Made by a program: the position numbers and the translations under genes. Positions 1 through 8,561 of a DNA stretch of 58,439 nucleotides are shown here, one piece after another (within the stretch, counting starts at the first letter, position 1; each line of letters opens with the position of its first letter). A model generated the notes under the pieces. The model saw only the letters and a program-made list of their open reading frames with translations, was not told the DNA's origin and made no database searches. Source of the DNA: Cohnella laeviribosi DSM 21336 (GTDB taxonomy: Bacteria > Bacillota > Bacilli > Paenibacillales > Paenibacillaceae); the NCBI RefSeq assembly GCF_000378425.1, contig NZ_KB899834.1, forward strand, positions 1-58,439. The letters run 5' to 3'.

Positions 1-288
1 GGCGTCCACACCTCGAGAGGCAGAACGAAGGAATGTAAGGGCTAAGACCCAGCGTGACATGGGAGGGTAAGCCGTCGGGGGAATAGAGTGGATATCCAGA
101 GTGCGGTCATACGACTCATCCATAGATTGGGAACAGCGTCCCAACCTCTATTCCCGCCTCCGGCTCCTCCAGAAAATTATGTCATAGCTACATGACTTAT
201 CCATCTTTCAGGATGGTCGATGGTTGAAAATCTAAGAACGAGTGAGAAAACGCGAGAAAACATTAAATAATAGTGGGAGGAGATCGCA
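1..288. other. Upstream non-coding region of sugar ABC operon
   Basis: No convincing gene. Two short inverted repeats are visible: TTGGGA/TCCCAA (127-144, 6-base loop) and GTCAT/ATGAC (near 180-196, 6-base loop). The second lies about 95 bases upstream of the first gene and could be an operator. The first ~120 bases have a texture (GGGTAAGCC-type stretch) faintly like group II intron RNA, but no domain V or intron ORF is present, so this is not claimed. I could not find a convincing sigma-A promoter. Confidence 0.4.
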
Positions 289-1614
289 ATGTTCAAAAAT
301 GGGTGGAAACTCGGTTTGGCCGTCACGCTGGCGGGAGGGCTGCTGGCGGGATGCGGCACTTCGAACGACGCGGCGAATCCGGCCGGAAGCGCATCGGCGA
401 ACGCGCAGGGACAGGAGACCGGCGGCGGTTCGTCCGGTTCCAAGGTGAAGATCGTATTCAGCCAAGGCGCGGATCAGACGGAAGGCACCAAAAAGCTGAT
501 CGCCGCTTTCGAGGAGAAGCATCCGGAGATCGATGTCGAATTGCGGGAATTTCCCAACGATTCCACGCAGATGCACGATCAATTGGTGACCATTCTGGGC
601 GGCCAATCGCCGGAACTCGACGTGATCAACCTGGACGTCGTGTGGCCGGCGGAATTTGCGCAGGCCGGATTTCTGCTTCCTCTCGATCGGTATATCGAGA
701 ACGACGGCATCGATCTCAGCCAGTATCTCGAAGGCGGCGTTCGCGCAGGCAATTACAACGGCCAGCAGTGGGCGCTTCCCCGTTACAACAATTCGGGGCT
801 GCTCTATTACCGGACGGATATTGTGAAGGAAGTGCCGAAGACTTGGGATGAGCTGTTGGAACAGGCCGAGAAGCTCAAAGGCCAGGGCGGCACGCAATAC
901 GGCTTCGTATCGCAAGGCAAGCAATACGAAGGACTGACGGTCGCTTTTACGGAATTGGTAGGCGCTTATGGCGGATCCATTCTGGACGAGAACGGCAAGG
1001 CGGCGGTAAACAGCCCGGAAGCGTTGAAAGGCCTTAAGAAGCTGATCGACATTTATACGTCCTCCGCGGTTCCATCGAATATCAACACCTTTACCGAGAA
1101 AGAAACGCTGAACGCCTTTATCGAAGGCAGCGCGGTATTCGCCCGCCACTGGCCGGCCATGTACGCGCAAGCGAACGATCCGGCCAAATCGAAAGTGGTC
1201 GGGAAGGTCGGCATCGCTCCGTTGCCTTCGGGCGATGTCCGTTCGGCGGCCGCGCTTGGCGGCTGGTTCGGGGCGATCAGCAAGTATTCCAAGCATCCGA
1301 AGGAAGCCTGGGAATTTCTTAAGTTCCTGATCAGCGAGGAAGGCGAAAAAATCATAGCCGTCAACAGCACGCAGACTCCGACGAACCTCAAGCTGTTTGA
1401 CGATCCTGAGGTGCAGAAGGCGAGCCCGCTTTTCGCCAACCGCGATTTTGTAAACGGACTGAAAAGCGCGATCCCGCGTGCCATGACCCCGGACTACGCG
1501 AAAATTTCGGGCCTGATTCAAATCGAGGTTTCCAAGGCGATCGCCGGCGAGCAGACGCCTGAACAAACGCTTGCCAACCTGGAGAAACAGATTAACGAGG
1601 TCATCGGGCAATAA
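289..1614 (+). CDS. Sugar ABC transporter substrate-binding lipoprotein (family 1)
   Basis: A 441-residue extracellular solute-binding protein, expected to capture a sugar or oligosaccharide outside the membrane and deliver it to the two permeases that follow. The N-terminus is a lipoprotein signal: charged start, hydrophobic core and lipobox LLAGC with the lipidated Cys near residue 22, followed by a flexible Ser/Gly/Ala-rich linker. The body has the usual family-1 pattern (early strand ending VKIVFSQG, then the ALPRYNNSGLLYYR region typical of MalE-like proteins). A strong ribosome site GGGAGGAG lies 5-12 bases before the ATG. It is the first gene of a transporter-sulfatase operon. The substrate is not visible from sequence; the sulfatase neighbour suggests a sulfated sugar. 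Confidence 0.9.
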   Translation: MFKNGWKLGLAVTLAGGLLAGCGTSNDAANPAGSASANAQGQETGGGSSGSKVKIVFSQGADQTEGTKKLIAAFEEKHPEIDVELREFPNDSTQMHDQLVTILGGQSPELDVINLDVVWPAEFAQAGFLLPLDRYIENDGIDLSQYLEGGVRAGNYNGQQWALPRYNNSGLLYYRTDIVKEVPKTWDELLEQAEKLKGQGGTQYGFVSQGKQYEGLTVAFTELVGAYGGSILDENGKAAVNSPEALKGLKKLIDIYTSSAVPSNINTFTEKETLNAFIEGSAVFARHWPAMYAQANDPAKSKVVGKVGIAPLPSGDVRSAAALGGWFGAISKYSKHPKEAWEFLKFLISEEGEKIIAVNSTQTPTNLKLFDDPEVQKASPLFANRDFVNGLKSAIPRAMTPDYAKISGLIQIEVSKAIAGEQTPEQTLANLEKQINEVIGQ

Positions 1615-1699
1615 CGGAATGCACGTCCCTGACGAATGAGGAGCCGCTTGGCACGGCTCTTCATTTTGTCGGGGGAAGGCGGAAGCAGGGAGGGGCTTG

Positions 1700-3004
1700 A
1701 TGCGATTCGGAAACCGAACACTCGCGAGGACATGGACGGCTTACGCCATGATTCTGCCGGCCGTGCTGATGATTGCCGCCGTCGCCATTTGGCCGCTGAT
1801 CCGTACCTTCTGGATCAGCCTGTACGATTTGCGGCTTAACGATCCGGAACGAAATCAACTGAACATGTCCTATAGCGTCAATGTAGAAAAATATGCGGAG
1901 TCGACGGCCTTGCTGCTGTCGCTTTTGAAGAAAGAAGCCGCAGCCGCGCAAGGGGATCGGCAATCCGAGCTGTCGGCACTGGCGGACCGGCTGTCTCGCG
2001 TCAACGAAGAATTGAAGGAAGACGCGGCGTTCAAGAAGCGTCTGGATGACGTCAACGAGCTGTTGGACAATTTCCAGCCGGTGCCGGCCGAACTGCAACA
2101 AATCCGCTTGGACCGAAATAAAGCGGTACGAATGCGGCAGCAGTTGTCCGACATCAAGCAATCGGTTCAGTCGCTGAAGGATGGCGGCGCTTTGTCCCGG
2201 CCGGACGATGCGATCGGATTGACGAATTCGGTGCTGCAATCGTTCAGCGTACCGAATTATGTAGGATTCGGCCATTATCAAAAATTGCTGTCGGAACCGC
2301 GGCTGTGGGATGCGTTGAAAAACACCGCGCTGTTTACCGCGATTTCGGTCGCGTTGGAAATGCTCGCCGGATTGCTGATCGCGCTGCTCATCAACCGCAC
2401 GTTTCGCGGACGCGGCCTCGTGCGTGCGGCCGTCTTGATCCCATGGGCGACGCCGACTGCCGTATCGGCTATGATCTGGCATTTTTTGTATGACGGCCAG
2501 AACGGGATCGTGGCCAAGCTTTTGATGGAAATCGGCCTGGTATCGGATATGAGCGCTCTGCTTTCTACCCGGACGGGAGCCTTGGCTTCGGTGATTCTGG
2601 CAGATGTGTGGAAAACGGCTCCTTTTGTCGCGCTGTTGCTGCTGGCCGGGCTGCAGACCATTCCGTCCGCTCTGTACGAAGCCGCCCAGGTGGACGGCGC
2701 AAGCCGCTTTAAGCAATTTTTTCACATCACTTTGCCGTTGCTGAAGCCGACCCTTCTTGTCGCTTTGTTGTTCCGGACGTTGGACGCCTTCCGCGTCTTC
2801 GATCTTATCTATGTATTGACGGGCGGAGGACCCGCCAACTCGACGGAATCGATCACCATCTACGCTTACAAGACCATGTTCGCGGAACTGAATTTCGGAG
2901 CGGGTTCCGCCCTTTCGGTCATCGTATTTGTATGCGTGCTTCTGATCAGCATGGCGTATGTCAAACTGCTGGGCGGCGAAACGCTAAGCCGGCGCATTCG
3001 TTAG
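1700..3004 (+). CDS. Sugar ABC transporter permease, MalF-type, with large coiled-coil insert
   Basis: Inner-membrane permease of a binding-protein-dependent sugar importer, 434 residues from the ATG (a TTG three bases upstream is possible). The first membrane segment spans about residues 14-36. It is followed by an unusually long, charged, heptad-rich stretch (about residues 45-180) before the normal permease core begins near the YVGFGHYQKLL segment. The core carries the EAA-type cytoplasmic loop (EAAQVDGASRFKQFF) that contacts the ATPase. Most Firmicute homologues are about 300 residues and lack this insert. Paired with the next gene. No ATPase is encoded in the operon, so a shared MsmX-type ATPase probably energises it. 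Confidence 0.9.
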   Translation: MRFGNRTLARTWTAYAMILPAVLMIAAVAIWPLIRTFWISLYDLRLNDPERNQLNMSYSVNVEKYAESTALLLSLLKKEAAAAQGDRQSELSALADRLSRVNEELKEDAAFKKRLDDVNELLDNFQPVPAELQQIRLDRNKAVRMRQQLSDIKQSVQSLKDGGALSRPDDAIGLTNSVLQSFSVPNYVGFGHYQKLLSEPRLWDALKNTALFTAISVALEMLAGLLIALLINRTFRGRGLVRAAVLIPWATPTAVSAMIWHFLYDGQNGIVAKLLMEIGLVSDMSALLSTRTGALASVILADVWKTAPFVALLLLAGLQTIPSALYEAAQVDGASRFKQFFHITLPLLKPTLLVALLFRTLDAFRVFDLIYVLTGGGPANSTESITIYAYKTMFAELNFGAGSALSVIVFVCVLLISMAYVKLLGGETLSRRIR

Positions 3005-3014
3005 GAGGATCGAA

Positions 3015-3842
3015 ATGAACAGGCAAGCAGGGTATTCGTTTTATGCGGCAACCGCGATCTTCGTGGCGGCCGTCATGTTTCCGTTCGTCTGGATCTTTCT
3101 GGCTTCCGTGAAAGCGCCGGCTTATCTGTACGGCCGTTATGCGTTCGACGTCGTCGTGCCTGAATACACGCTCGACAACTACGTATCGGTATTCGCCAAC
3201 CATCCGTTCGGCCGCTATCTGCTGAACAGCTTTGCGGTCGGCCTTCTGACGATGACCGTTACGCTCGGCATTGCGTCATTCGCCTCTTACGCCATTGCCA
3301 GACTGCATTTTCCCGGCAAAACGCTCTTTCTCGGCGTCCTGCTGGCGATCTCGATGTTTCCTCAAATCGCGACGATCTCGCCGCTGTTTCTGTTCATGCA
3401 GTCCGCCGGCCTTCGCAATACGTATGCCGGTTTGGTGATTCCATACACGACTTATGCGTTGCCGCTCGCGATCTGGTATATGACGACATTTTTTCGCAAC
3501 ATTCCGTACGAGTTGGAGGAAGCCGCCAAAATGGACGGCGCCTCGGCGCTGGTTGTGTTTTACAAAGTGCTTGTTCCGCTCGTTTCGCCCGGATTGTTCA
3601 CGACCGCCATCATCGTATTTGTGGATGCTTGGCATGAGTTTTTGTTCTCGCTGACGATAAATACGAAGGAATCGATGATGACCGTGCCGGTCGGCATCGC
3701 CATGTTCCAGGGCGAATTCACGTTTCCATGGGGTGAAATATCGGCGGCTGCGGTCACGGTTACGGTTCCGATCATCGTTCTTGTCCTTCTTTTCCAGCGC
3801 CGCATTATTTCCGGGCTTACTTCCGGCGCGGTGAAAGAATAA
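3015..3842 (+). CDS. Sugar ABC transporter permease, MalG-type
   Basis: 275-residue second permease of the same importer, starting 10 bases after the previous stop behind the ribosome site TAGGAGG. It has the expected layout of six membrane segments with a long extracytoplasmic loop after the first, and the ATPase-contact loop (EEAAKMDGASALVVF). Length is normal for the MalG/LacG family. It should form a heterodimer with the upstream MalF-type protein. Function as a sugar permease is secure at family level; the substrate is inferred only from the adjacent sulfatase. Confidence 0.92.
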   Translation: MNRQAGYSFYAATAIFVAAVMFPFVWIFLASVKAPAYLYGRYAFDVVVPEYTLDNYVSVFANHPFGRYLLNSFAVGLLTMTVTLGIASFASYAIARLHFPGKTLFLGVLLAISMFPQIATISPLFLFMQSAGLRNTYAGLVIPYTTYALPLAIWYMTTFFRNIPYELEEAAKMDGASALVVFYKVLVPLVSPGLFTTAIIVFVDAWHEFLFSLTINTKESMMTVPVGIAMFQGEFTFPWGEISAAAVTVTVPIIVLVLLFQRRIISGLTSGAVKE

Positions 3843-3871
3843 TACGTTATCCGCCAAAGGAGACATGACTG

Positions 3872-5212
3872 GTGCCATTCAAAAATATTCTGTTCATGAT
3901 TTCGCATGATACGGGCCGCTACCTCGGCTGCTACGGAAAACCGGTTCAAACGCCGGCCATCGACAAACTGGCGGAGCAGGGGATCCGTTTCGACCGGTAT
4001 TTCTGTCCCGCGCCGCAGTGCAGTCCAAGCCGGGGAAGCATCCTCACCGGCCTCTATCCGCAAAATCACGGCATGATCGGACTCAGCCATTTGGGCTTCT
4101 CCATGCGCGAGACCATCACGACGCTGCCGATGTGCCTGGGCAAAGCGGGATATGAAACGGCGCTGATCGGCTTCAGCCATGAGACGATTGGCGAACCGGA
4201 AAGCCGGATCACGTCTTCCACGTACAAACTCGGCTATGAAAAAGTCGTGCCCGTGCCGGGCGACCGTGCGCCCGACGTGGCCGAGCGGGTCGCCGACTTT
4301 CTGAAAGAAAGGGCCGGCGGCAACGGCAACCGCCCGTTCTTCGCTTCCGTCGGCTTTTTCGAGACGCATCGGGACTTTTACGAATATGAGCCCGCCGCCG
4401 ATCCGGAAGATCGGATCACGCCTCCCCCTTATTTGCCGAATACGCCGAACGTGCGGAAAGATTTGGCGTTGTTGCACGGTTCGGTCAAAACGTTGGACAA
4501 AGCGGTCGGACGTATTCTTGAAGCGTTGGAAGCGGCCGGATTGGCCGAGAATACGCTGGTGATTTACACGACCGACCACGGCATCGCGTTTCCGAGGGCA
4601 AAAGGGACGCTTATGGACGCAGGACTGGAGACGGCCCTGATCATGCGACACCCGGGTTATCTCGAAAGCGGCCTCGTCGTGGACGATTTGCTCTGCAACG
4701 TGGACTTGATGCCCACGCTGCTGGAATATGCGGGCGTGCCGATCCCGGAAGGGCTTGACGGCGAAAGCTTCTGGGGCAAAATCGCGAACAAGGCGGAGGC
4801 GCCGGTACGCGACCACTTCTTCGCGGAGCTGACCTGGCATGACTGGTACCACCCGATGCGCGGGGTCAGAACGGAACGTTACAAGTATATCCGCAACTTC
4901 GAAGACGGACCGTCGGTCTATTTGCCGCTCGATATTCACCGCAGCTTGTCCGGCCAGGACGTGCGGGAGGAATACTATAAGCCGAACGTGCCGGAAGAAC
5001 TGTACGATCTGGAAAACGATCCGCTCGAGCGCCACAACCTGGCGGACGACGAGAACTACCGCGAAGTGCTTGAGGAGCTTCGGGCCAAAGTGGAAGATTG
5101 GATGAAACGCACCAACGACCGGCTACTGGGGGGCAAAGTGCCGGGAACGGCGGCGCCCGAATGGCAGGAACAGTTCGACAACGGCACGGCCTATGGCGCC
5201 AAGCGGCCATAG
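3872..5212 (+). CDS. Type I sulfatase, N-sulfoglucosamine sulfohydrolase-like
   Basis: 446-residue sulfatase starting at GTG behind an AAAGGAG ribosome site, 29 bases after the permease. The sulfatase signature is CSPSR, with Cys50 as the residue converted to formylglycine. Asp13 in the SHDTGRYLGCYG motif and the TTDHG segment supply metal ligands. The C-terminal block (HPMRGVRTERYKYIRNFE, then ELYDLENDPLERHNLAD) and the overall order match the heparan N-sulfatase (SGSH) branch more than the arylsulfatases. No signal peptide is present, so it should act in the cytoplasm on sugars brought in by the upstream transporter. A maturase for the Cys is not encoded here. The exact substrate is inferred. 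Confidence 0.87.
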   Translation: MPFKNILFMISHDTGRYLGCYGKPVQTPAIDKLAEQGIRFDRYFCPAPQCSPSRGSILTGLYPQNHGMIGLSHLGFSMRETITTLPMCLGKAGYETALIGFSHETIGEPESRITSSTYKLGYEKVVPVPGDRAPDVAERVADFLKERAGGNGNRPFFASVGFFETHRDFYEYEPAADPEDRITPPPYLPNTPNVRKDLALLHGSVKTLDKAVGRILEALEAAGLAENTLVIYTTDHGIAFPRAKGTLMDAGLETALIMRHPGYLESGLVVDDLLCNVDLMPTLLEYAGVPIPEGLDGESFWGKIANKAEAPVRDHFFAELTWHDWYHPMRGVRTERYKYIRNFEDGPSVYLPLDIHRSLSGQDVREEYYKPNVPEELYDLENDPLERHNLADDENYREVLEELRAKVEDWMKRTNDRLLGGKVPGTAAPEWQEQFDNGTAYGAKRP

Positions 5213-5310
5213 ACAACCTTGGGCGCATGCGAGCCGTAGCGTTCCTATCCCGCCGACCGCACCGTTCGCCGGTGCTGAAGCTCGGGCGGGGCGGGCGTCA
5301 TCTAACAGGG

Positions 5311-5343
5311 AAGAGGGCCGTCCGGCGAAGGAGCGGCCCTCTT
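5311..5343. terminator. Hairpin between convergent genes
   Basis: Perfect 10-bp inverted repeat AAGAGGGCCG/CGGCCCTCTT with a 13-base loop, between the convergent sulfatase and ssuA genes. The arms end in AA/TT but there is no long T tract, so it is a plausible two-way terminator rather than a certain one. Confidence 0.55.
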
Positions 5344-5374
5344 CGAGGTCATGACGGAAGGCGGAATGCCGGGG

Positions 5375-6445
5375 TCAGGGATCGAGCACCGACTTCGCAA
5401 TCTGCGGTACGATCGCGGTTTCCCAATCCGGTTCCTTCTTCGTCACTCCGATTTCGGCAAAAAACTTTCCTTGCTCGCGGCTGTCGGCGACAAAGTCTTC
5501 GACGTCGGGCGGGGAAAGCAGATAAGCGCGCCGCTTCATGGTCAGCTCGGCGATTTCCGTGCTGACCTTGTTTTCGTTCGCAAAGAGCTGCACCGCGTCG
5601 GAGGGATGATCTTGGACCCAAGTGAGCGCTTGCCGGTACGCCTGGATAAATCGGGCCACGGCGTCGGGATAGGCGTCGACAAAGTCGGCATTGCCGAACA
5701 GCACCACGTAGTTCTGAAAATACCCTTCGCCGTCCACGAGCGGCACGGCCTCTTTACTGACTTCGGCGCCGGCGTAAAAGGGGTCCCACGTCACCCAGGC
5801 ATCGATGGAGCCGCTCAGGAACGCCGAGCGTCCCACATCGTTTTCGAGCTTGACCCAATCGACCTCGGAATCCTTGATGCCGGCGCTCTGGAGTACCTTT
5901 TGCGGAAAGAAGTACGACTTGCCCATGGGCGTGGCGATTTTCTTCCCCTTCAAATCGGCCACGCTTTTGATGGAAGAATCGGGGCGCACCAAAACGGCGT
6001 GGGTTTTCGGGCTTCGCTCGGTCAAGGCCAAAATGCGGATCGGCTGATCCGCAGCGATGGCGGTTACCGGATTGCCGCCGATGGCCAGATCGAGCGCGCC
6101 GCTAGAGATCGCTTCCGTAATGGGGGTGAGAGACAAAAACCGTTTGTACTCGATTTCGGGGGATCGGTCCCCGAAAGCCTTCTCCGCCAGCTTCTGGTCT
6201 TTCAAGACGAAGACGGGGATGTAGGGGGGCTGGAAGCCGATCCGAATCTTCGGCGGGATTTTGCCGGCAACCGACGGCGACGCTGCAGCCGACGGCGACG
6301 CTGCTTTCGACGGCGATGTTGTTGCCGGCGCCGACGAACCGCCTCCGCCGCAAGAAGCGAGCAACCCCACGACAGCGATCATCCCCGCCGCCAGGATTAG
6401 GCGATGAATCAACAAAGAGACCTTACGCGGATTCTTTTTGGTCAT
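5375..6445 (-). CDS. ssuA: Aliphatic sulfonate ABC transporter substrate-binding lipoprotein (SsuA-like)
   Basis: About 356 residues, NMT1/SsuA fold. It binds sulfonates (or taurine/nitrate-type anions) outside the cell for the SsuC-SsuB pair at 15694-17354. The ATG at 6443-6445 is chosen because AAGGAGG sits 7 bases upstream; a TTG two codons earlier is less likely. A lipobox (LLASC) precedes a Gly-rich patch and a low-complexity Ser/Pro/Ala linker of about 30 residues. The KIRIGFQP start of the mature fold and the LKGKKIATP segment are typical of SsuA. It is the last gene of the leftward OsmC-monooxygenase-ssuA operon, about 9 kb from its permease and ATPase, which lie on the other arm of the locus. 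Confidence 0.88.
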   Translation of the reverse strand: MTKKNPRKVSLLIHRLILAAGMIAVVGLLASCGGGGSSAPATTSPSKAASPSAAASPSVAGKIPPKIRIGFQPPYIPVFVLKDQKLAEKAFGDRSPEIEYKRFLSLTPITEAISSGALDLAIGGNPVTAIAADQPIRILALTERSPKTHAVLVRPDSSIKSVADLKGKKIATPMGKSYFFPQKVLQSAGIKDSEVDWVKLENDVGRSAFLSGSIDAWVTWDPFYAGAEVSKEAVPLVDGEGYFQNYVVLFGNADFVDAYPDAVARFIQAYRQALTWVQDHPSDAVQLFANENKVSTEIAELTMKRRAYLLSPPDVEDFVADSREQGKFFAEIGVTKKEPDWETAIVPQIAKSVLDP

Positions 6446-6584
6446 ATGCAAGCCTCCTTAAACGGTTGGGAACCGGCCGGCCGCGCAAGCCCTAGCTTGT
6501 CCGATAGGCGTCCGGCAGGTGCCCGCTGCGGTTTTGCGACGGCCGCCGCGAGGGTCGAAGCCGCTCGCGGCGGCGTTGCTTGTT

Positions 6585-7589
6585 TCATCTCCGTTCCGCT
6601 GCCGCCGACTGCAAGCGCGGCATCACCTCGCGGGCGAGCAGCTCAATGGCCCGCAACGACGCCGCGTGCTCGCTTCCCGCCGCATAGACCTGGCAGATGA
6701 TTTCGTCGAAGCCGAACGCGTCATGCCACTGCTGCAGTTGCTCGGCCACCTCGTCCGGCGAGCCGATCACCATGTTCATCTGCTTCATGAGGTCCCTGTA
6801 CTCGCGCGTGCCGGTGCGGCCGTCCCAAGCGATCCCGCAGTCGTACTGCGCATAACGGGCAAAGGTCCGGCGGGTTTGCTCCTCCGCCTCCCGGGCGGTC
6901 TCCGCGACGTAGACAAAGCGCAGTAGGGCGACCCAGCCGGGCCGGTCCTGCAAGGCGGCCCGGTAGCGGTCGATCCACTCGCGATGGCGCTCGGCCGCAC
7001 CCACCCGAGGGACGAGCAACCGATAGCCGTGCTTGCCTGCGAGCTCGACGGTCGAGTCGCTGGCGGCCAGCCAGATGAGATCGTTGGCGTTGCGGAACGG
7101 TCGGGGGCAAATCTCGACATCCGTGAACCGGTAGTAATCGCCGTCAAAATCAACGGTCCCCAGATCATACGCTTGCCGCAGAATTTCAATGGTCTCCAGC
7201 GTCCGCCCCGTTTTCTCCTCGATCGAAATGCCGAACTTCGCAAATTCGGCGGCTTTATTGCGGGCGCCGGAACCGATGCCGAGCCTCACCCGGCCTCCGG
7301 ACAGGACGTCCAGCAAGGCCGCGTCTTCGGCAAGGCGCAGCGGCTGATAGTAGGGAGCCTCGACGACGGCCGTACCGAGACCGATCCGCCGGGTCAGGCC
7401 GCTAATCCGGGACAAGCTGATCAACGGCGCGGGTTGACGGCCGTAAACCTCGAAATGATGCTCGGCGAGATAAATGGCGTCGAACCCGAGCTGGTCCGCC
7501 AGCACCGCCTGGGCCTCAATCTCCCGGTAGAGTTCCCGTACCGATGTGCCCGGCGTGATGTCGCAGTTGTAAAACAGAGAGAATCGCAT
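6585..7589 (-). CDS. Luciferase-like (LLM class) flavin-dependent monooxygenase
   Basis: 334-residue TIM-barrel flavin monooxygenase. The start used is ATG at 7587-7589 with a GGAGGGAAAG ribosome site; the open frame continues upstream, but those residues do not look like the family. N-terminal MRFSLFYNCD, the AEHHF motif and the GSGARNKAAEF region are characteristic of bacterial luciferase-like enzymes. In sulfur loci such enzymes usually cleave C-S bonds of sulfonates or sulfones using reduced flavin. Its neighbours OsmC and SsuA support that reading, though the substrate cannot be seen. No flavin reductase is encoded nearby. Confidence 0.88.
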   Translation of the reverse strand: MRFSLFYNCDITPGTSVRELYREIEAQAVLADQLGFDAIYLAEHHFEVYGRQPAPLISLSRISGLTRRIGLGTAVVEAPYYQPLRLAEDAALLDVLSGGRVRLGIGSGARNKAAEFAKFGISIEEKTGRTLETIEILRQAYDLGTVDFDGDYYRFTDVEICPRPFRNANDLIWLAASDSTVELAGKHGYRLLVPRVGAAERHREWIDRYRAALQDRPGWVALLRFVYVAETAREAEEQTRRTFARYAQYDCGIAWDGRTGTREYRDLMKQMNMVIGSPDEVAEQLQQWHDAFGFDEIICQVYAAGSEHAASLRAIELLAREVMPRLQSAAAERR

Positions 7590-7736
7590 GTTTCTTTCCC
7601 TCCCCCTCTCTTGTTTGTCCATCGTAACGAGCAGCCGGCGCAGATGGGGTGCGGATTCGCGGTACGCCGTCTTCGCCTTCGTTAAGCATGTTCCGGGCCG
7701 GAAGCGTCCGCCATTTTCCATCTCAGGGCTGTTCGC

Positions 7737-8288
7737 TTAAGACGCCGTTTCGGCGGCCTGTTCGGGAGAGACGTGCTCGACCGTTCCGGCGATTTGCTGC
7801 GGTTGCGCCAGCAGATTCAAGATAGGGCAGGACCGTTCGACGGCCGCGTGCAACTCTTTCAGCTCCGTTTCCGAGGCGGGCGAAACGATCCGTACGTGGT
7901 AACGGATGTTGTGCGGATAGACCGGAACGTGCTCGAAACCGGGCTGGTTCGCCCGCGGATCGAGCTGGCCGGTCACTTCGACTTCCAGGCTGTCCAGCCA
8001 TACGCCGCGCTCGGCCGCCTGGATGAGGAAGATGTGCGTCAGGCAACTGCCCAGGACGCCTAGCTGAAGTTCCGGCGAGGAAGGGCCGAGGTTGTACCCG
8101 GCGAAGTCGGTGTCGCTGTCGCTCAGGATTTGAAAATCGCGAATCCGGATTCGCCTGACCCCGCTTCGTCCTTCGGCCTTGACGGAAGCGCTCAAAGCAA
8201 CCGGTTCCGCTCCATTGGTTCTGATCCGCTCGCGGCGGGCTTGCAGGGCTTGGTTTTTTTCGGCGAGATATTCTCGAAGTCCGCTCAT
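7737..8288 (-). CDS. OsmC/Ohr-family protein
   Basis: 183-residue OsmC-fold protein with the two conserved cysteines, Cys82 (GSCLTHIF) and Cys154 (RSCPILNLL), that form the thiol peroxidase centre in this family. The ATG at 8286-8288 follows GAAGGAGGAAAT. It is the first gene of the leftward operon and probably removes organic hydroperoxides or reactive sulfur species formed during flavin-dependent desulfurisation; that role is inferred from context. Its transcript starts about 180 bases upstream and passes through two terminator-like hairpins, so expression may be conditional. Confidence 0.86.
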   Translation of the reverse strand: MSGLREYLAEKNQALQARRERIRTNGAEPVALSASVKAEGRSGVRRIRIRDFQILSDSDTDFAGYNLGPSSPELQLGVLGSCLTHIFLIQAAERGVWLDSLEVEVTGQLDPRANQPGFEHVPVYPHNIRYHVRIVSPASETELKELHAAVERSCPILNLLAQPQQIAGTVEHVSPEQAAETAS

Positions 8289-8324
8289 GCAGCCATTTCC
8301 TCCTTCGTTTGTTTGAAGTTTCTG

Positions 8325-8362
8325 AAAAAATACGGAGGCCTTTCCCCTAGGGGAGGGCCTCC
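8325..8362 (-). terminator. Second intrinsic-terminator-like hairpin in OsmC leader
   Basis: Read on the minus strand: GGAGGCC/GGCCTCC stem (8356-8362 with 8334-8340), an internal CCCTAGGG, then GTATTTTTT. It lies between the minus-strand promoter and the OsmC start, about 40 bases before the ATG. Confidence 0.65.
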
Positions 8363-8393
8363 AGTTCGTCTGGTCCGGCTGAACTCTGCCGCC

Positions 8394-8452
8394 AAAAAAA
8401 ACCGAACGCCGGAAGCCCTTCTGAATCTTCTTCGGGGCCTCCAGCGTTCCGG
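8394..8452 (-). terminator. First intrinsic-terminator-like hairpin in OsmC leader
   Basis: On the minus strand the bases pair as a long stem of about 17 bp with one bulge and a few G-U pairs (CCGGAACGC... with ...GCGTTCGG). It has a 16-base loop and ends in a run of eight T. This is a textbook intrinsic terminator placed within 20-80 bases of the predicted transcription start. Confidence 0.7.
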
Positions 8453-8477
8453 TCGGCGTTATGGCTCTTTTTCAGCG

Positions 8478-8506
8478 AGTATACCCGTCTTTCTTGGAGA
8501 CGTCAA
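8478..8506 (-). promoter_or_regulatory. Sigma-A promoter for the OsmC-LLM-ssuA operon
   Basis: Minus-strand TTGACG (8501-8506) and TATACT (8478-8483) with exactly 17 bases between them, followed by a roughly 180-base leader to the OsmC ATG. Confidence 0.75.
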
Positions 8507-8532
8507 GGAAATCCAAAGGATTATATTCGTCA

Positions 8533-8561
8533 TTGACAACTAAACGTATCGGATTTATCAT
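8533..8561 (+). promoter_or_regulatory. Sigma-A promoter for the Liv/Ssu operon
   Basis: TTGACA (8533-8538) and TATCAT (8556-8561) with a 17-base spacer. It points at the Liv-type binding protein about 190 bases downstream and diverges from the minus-strand promoter whose -35 lies 27 bases away. Confidence 0.75.

Noticed and set aside
1..120. Possible group II intron remnant
   Set aside because: Only a vague likeness in GGGTAAGCC-type stretches; no domain V, no maturase and no clear boundary.
3560..5035. Long open frame antisense to the sulfatase
   Set aside because: Shadow of a GC-rich gene; arginine-rich, no ribosome site, no family features. The same applies to the long antisense frames at 232-1611, 1661-2725, 9897-11558, 11963-13540 and 23603-24952.
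8289..8471. SAM (S-box) or T-box riboswitch in the OsmC leader
   Set aside because: The conserved core sequences of these classes are not present; only terminator-like hairpins are seen.
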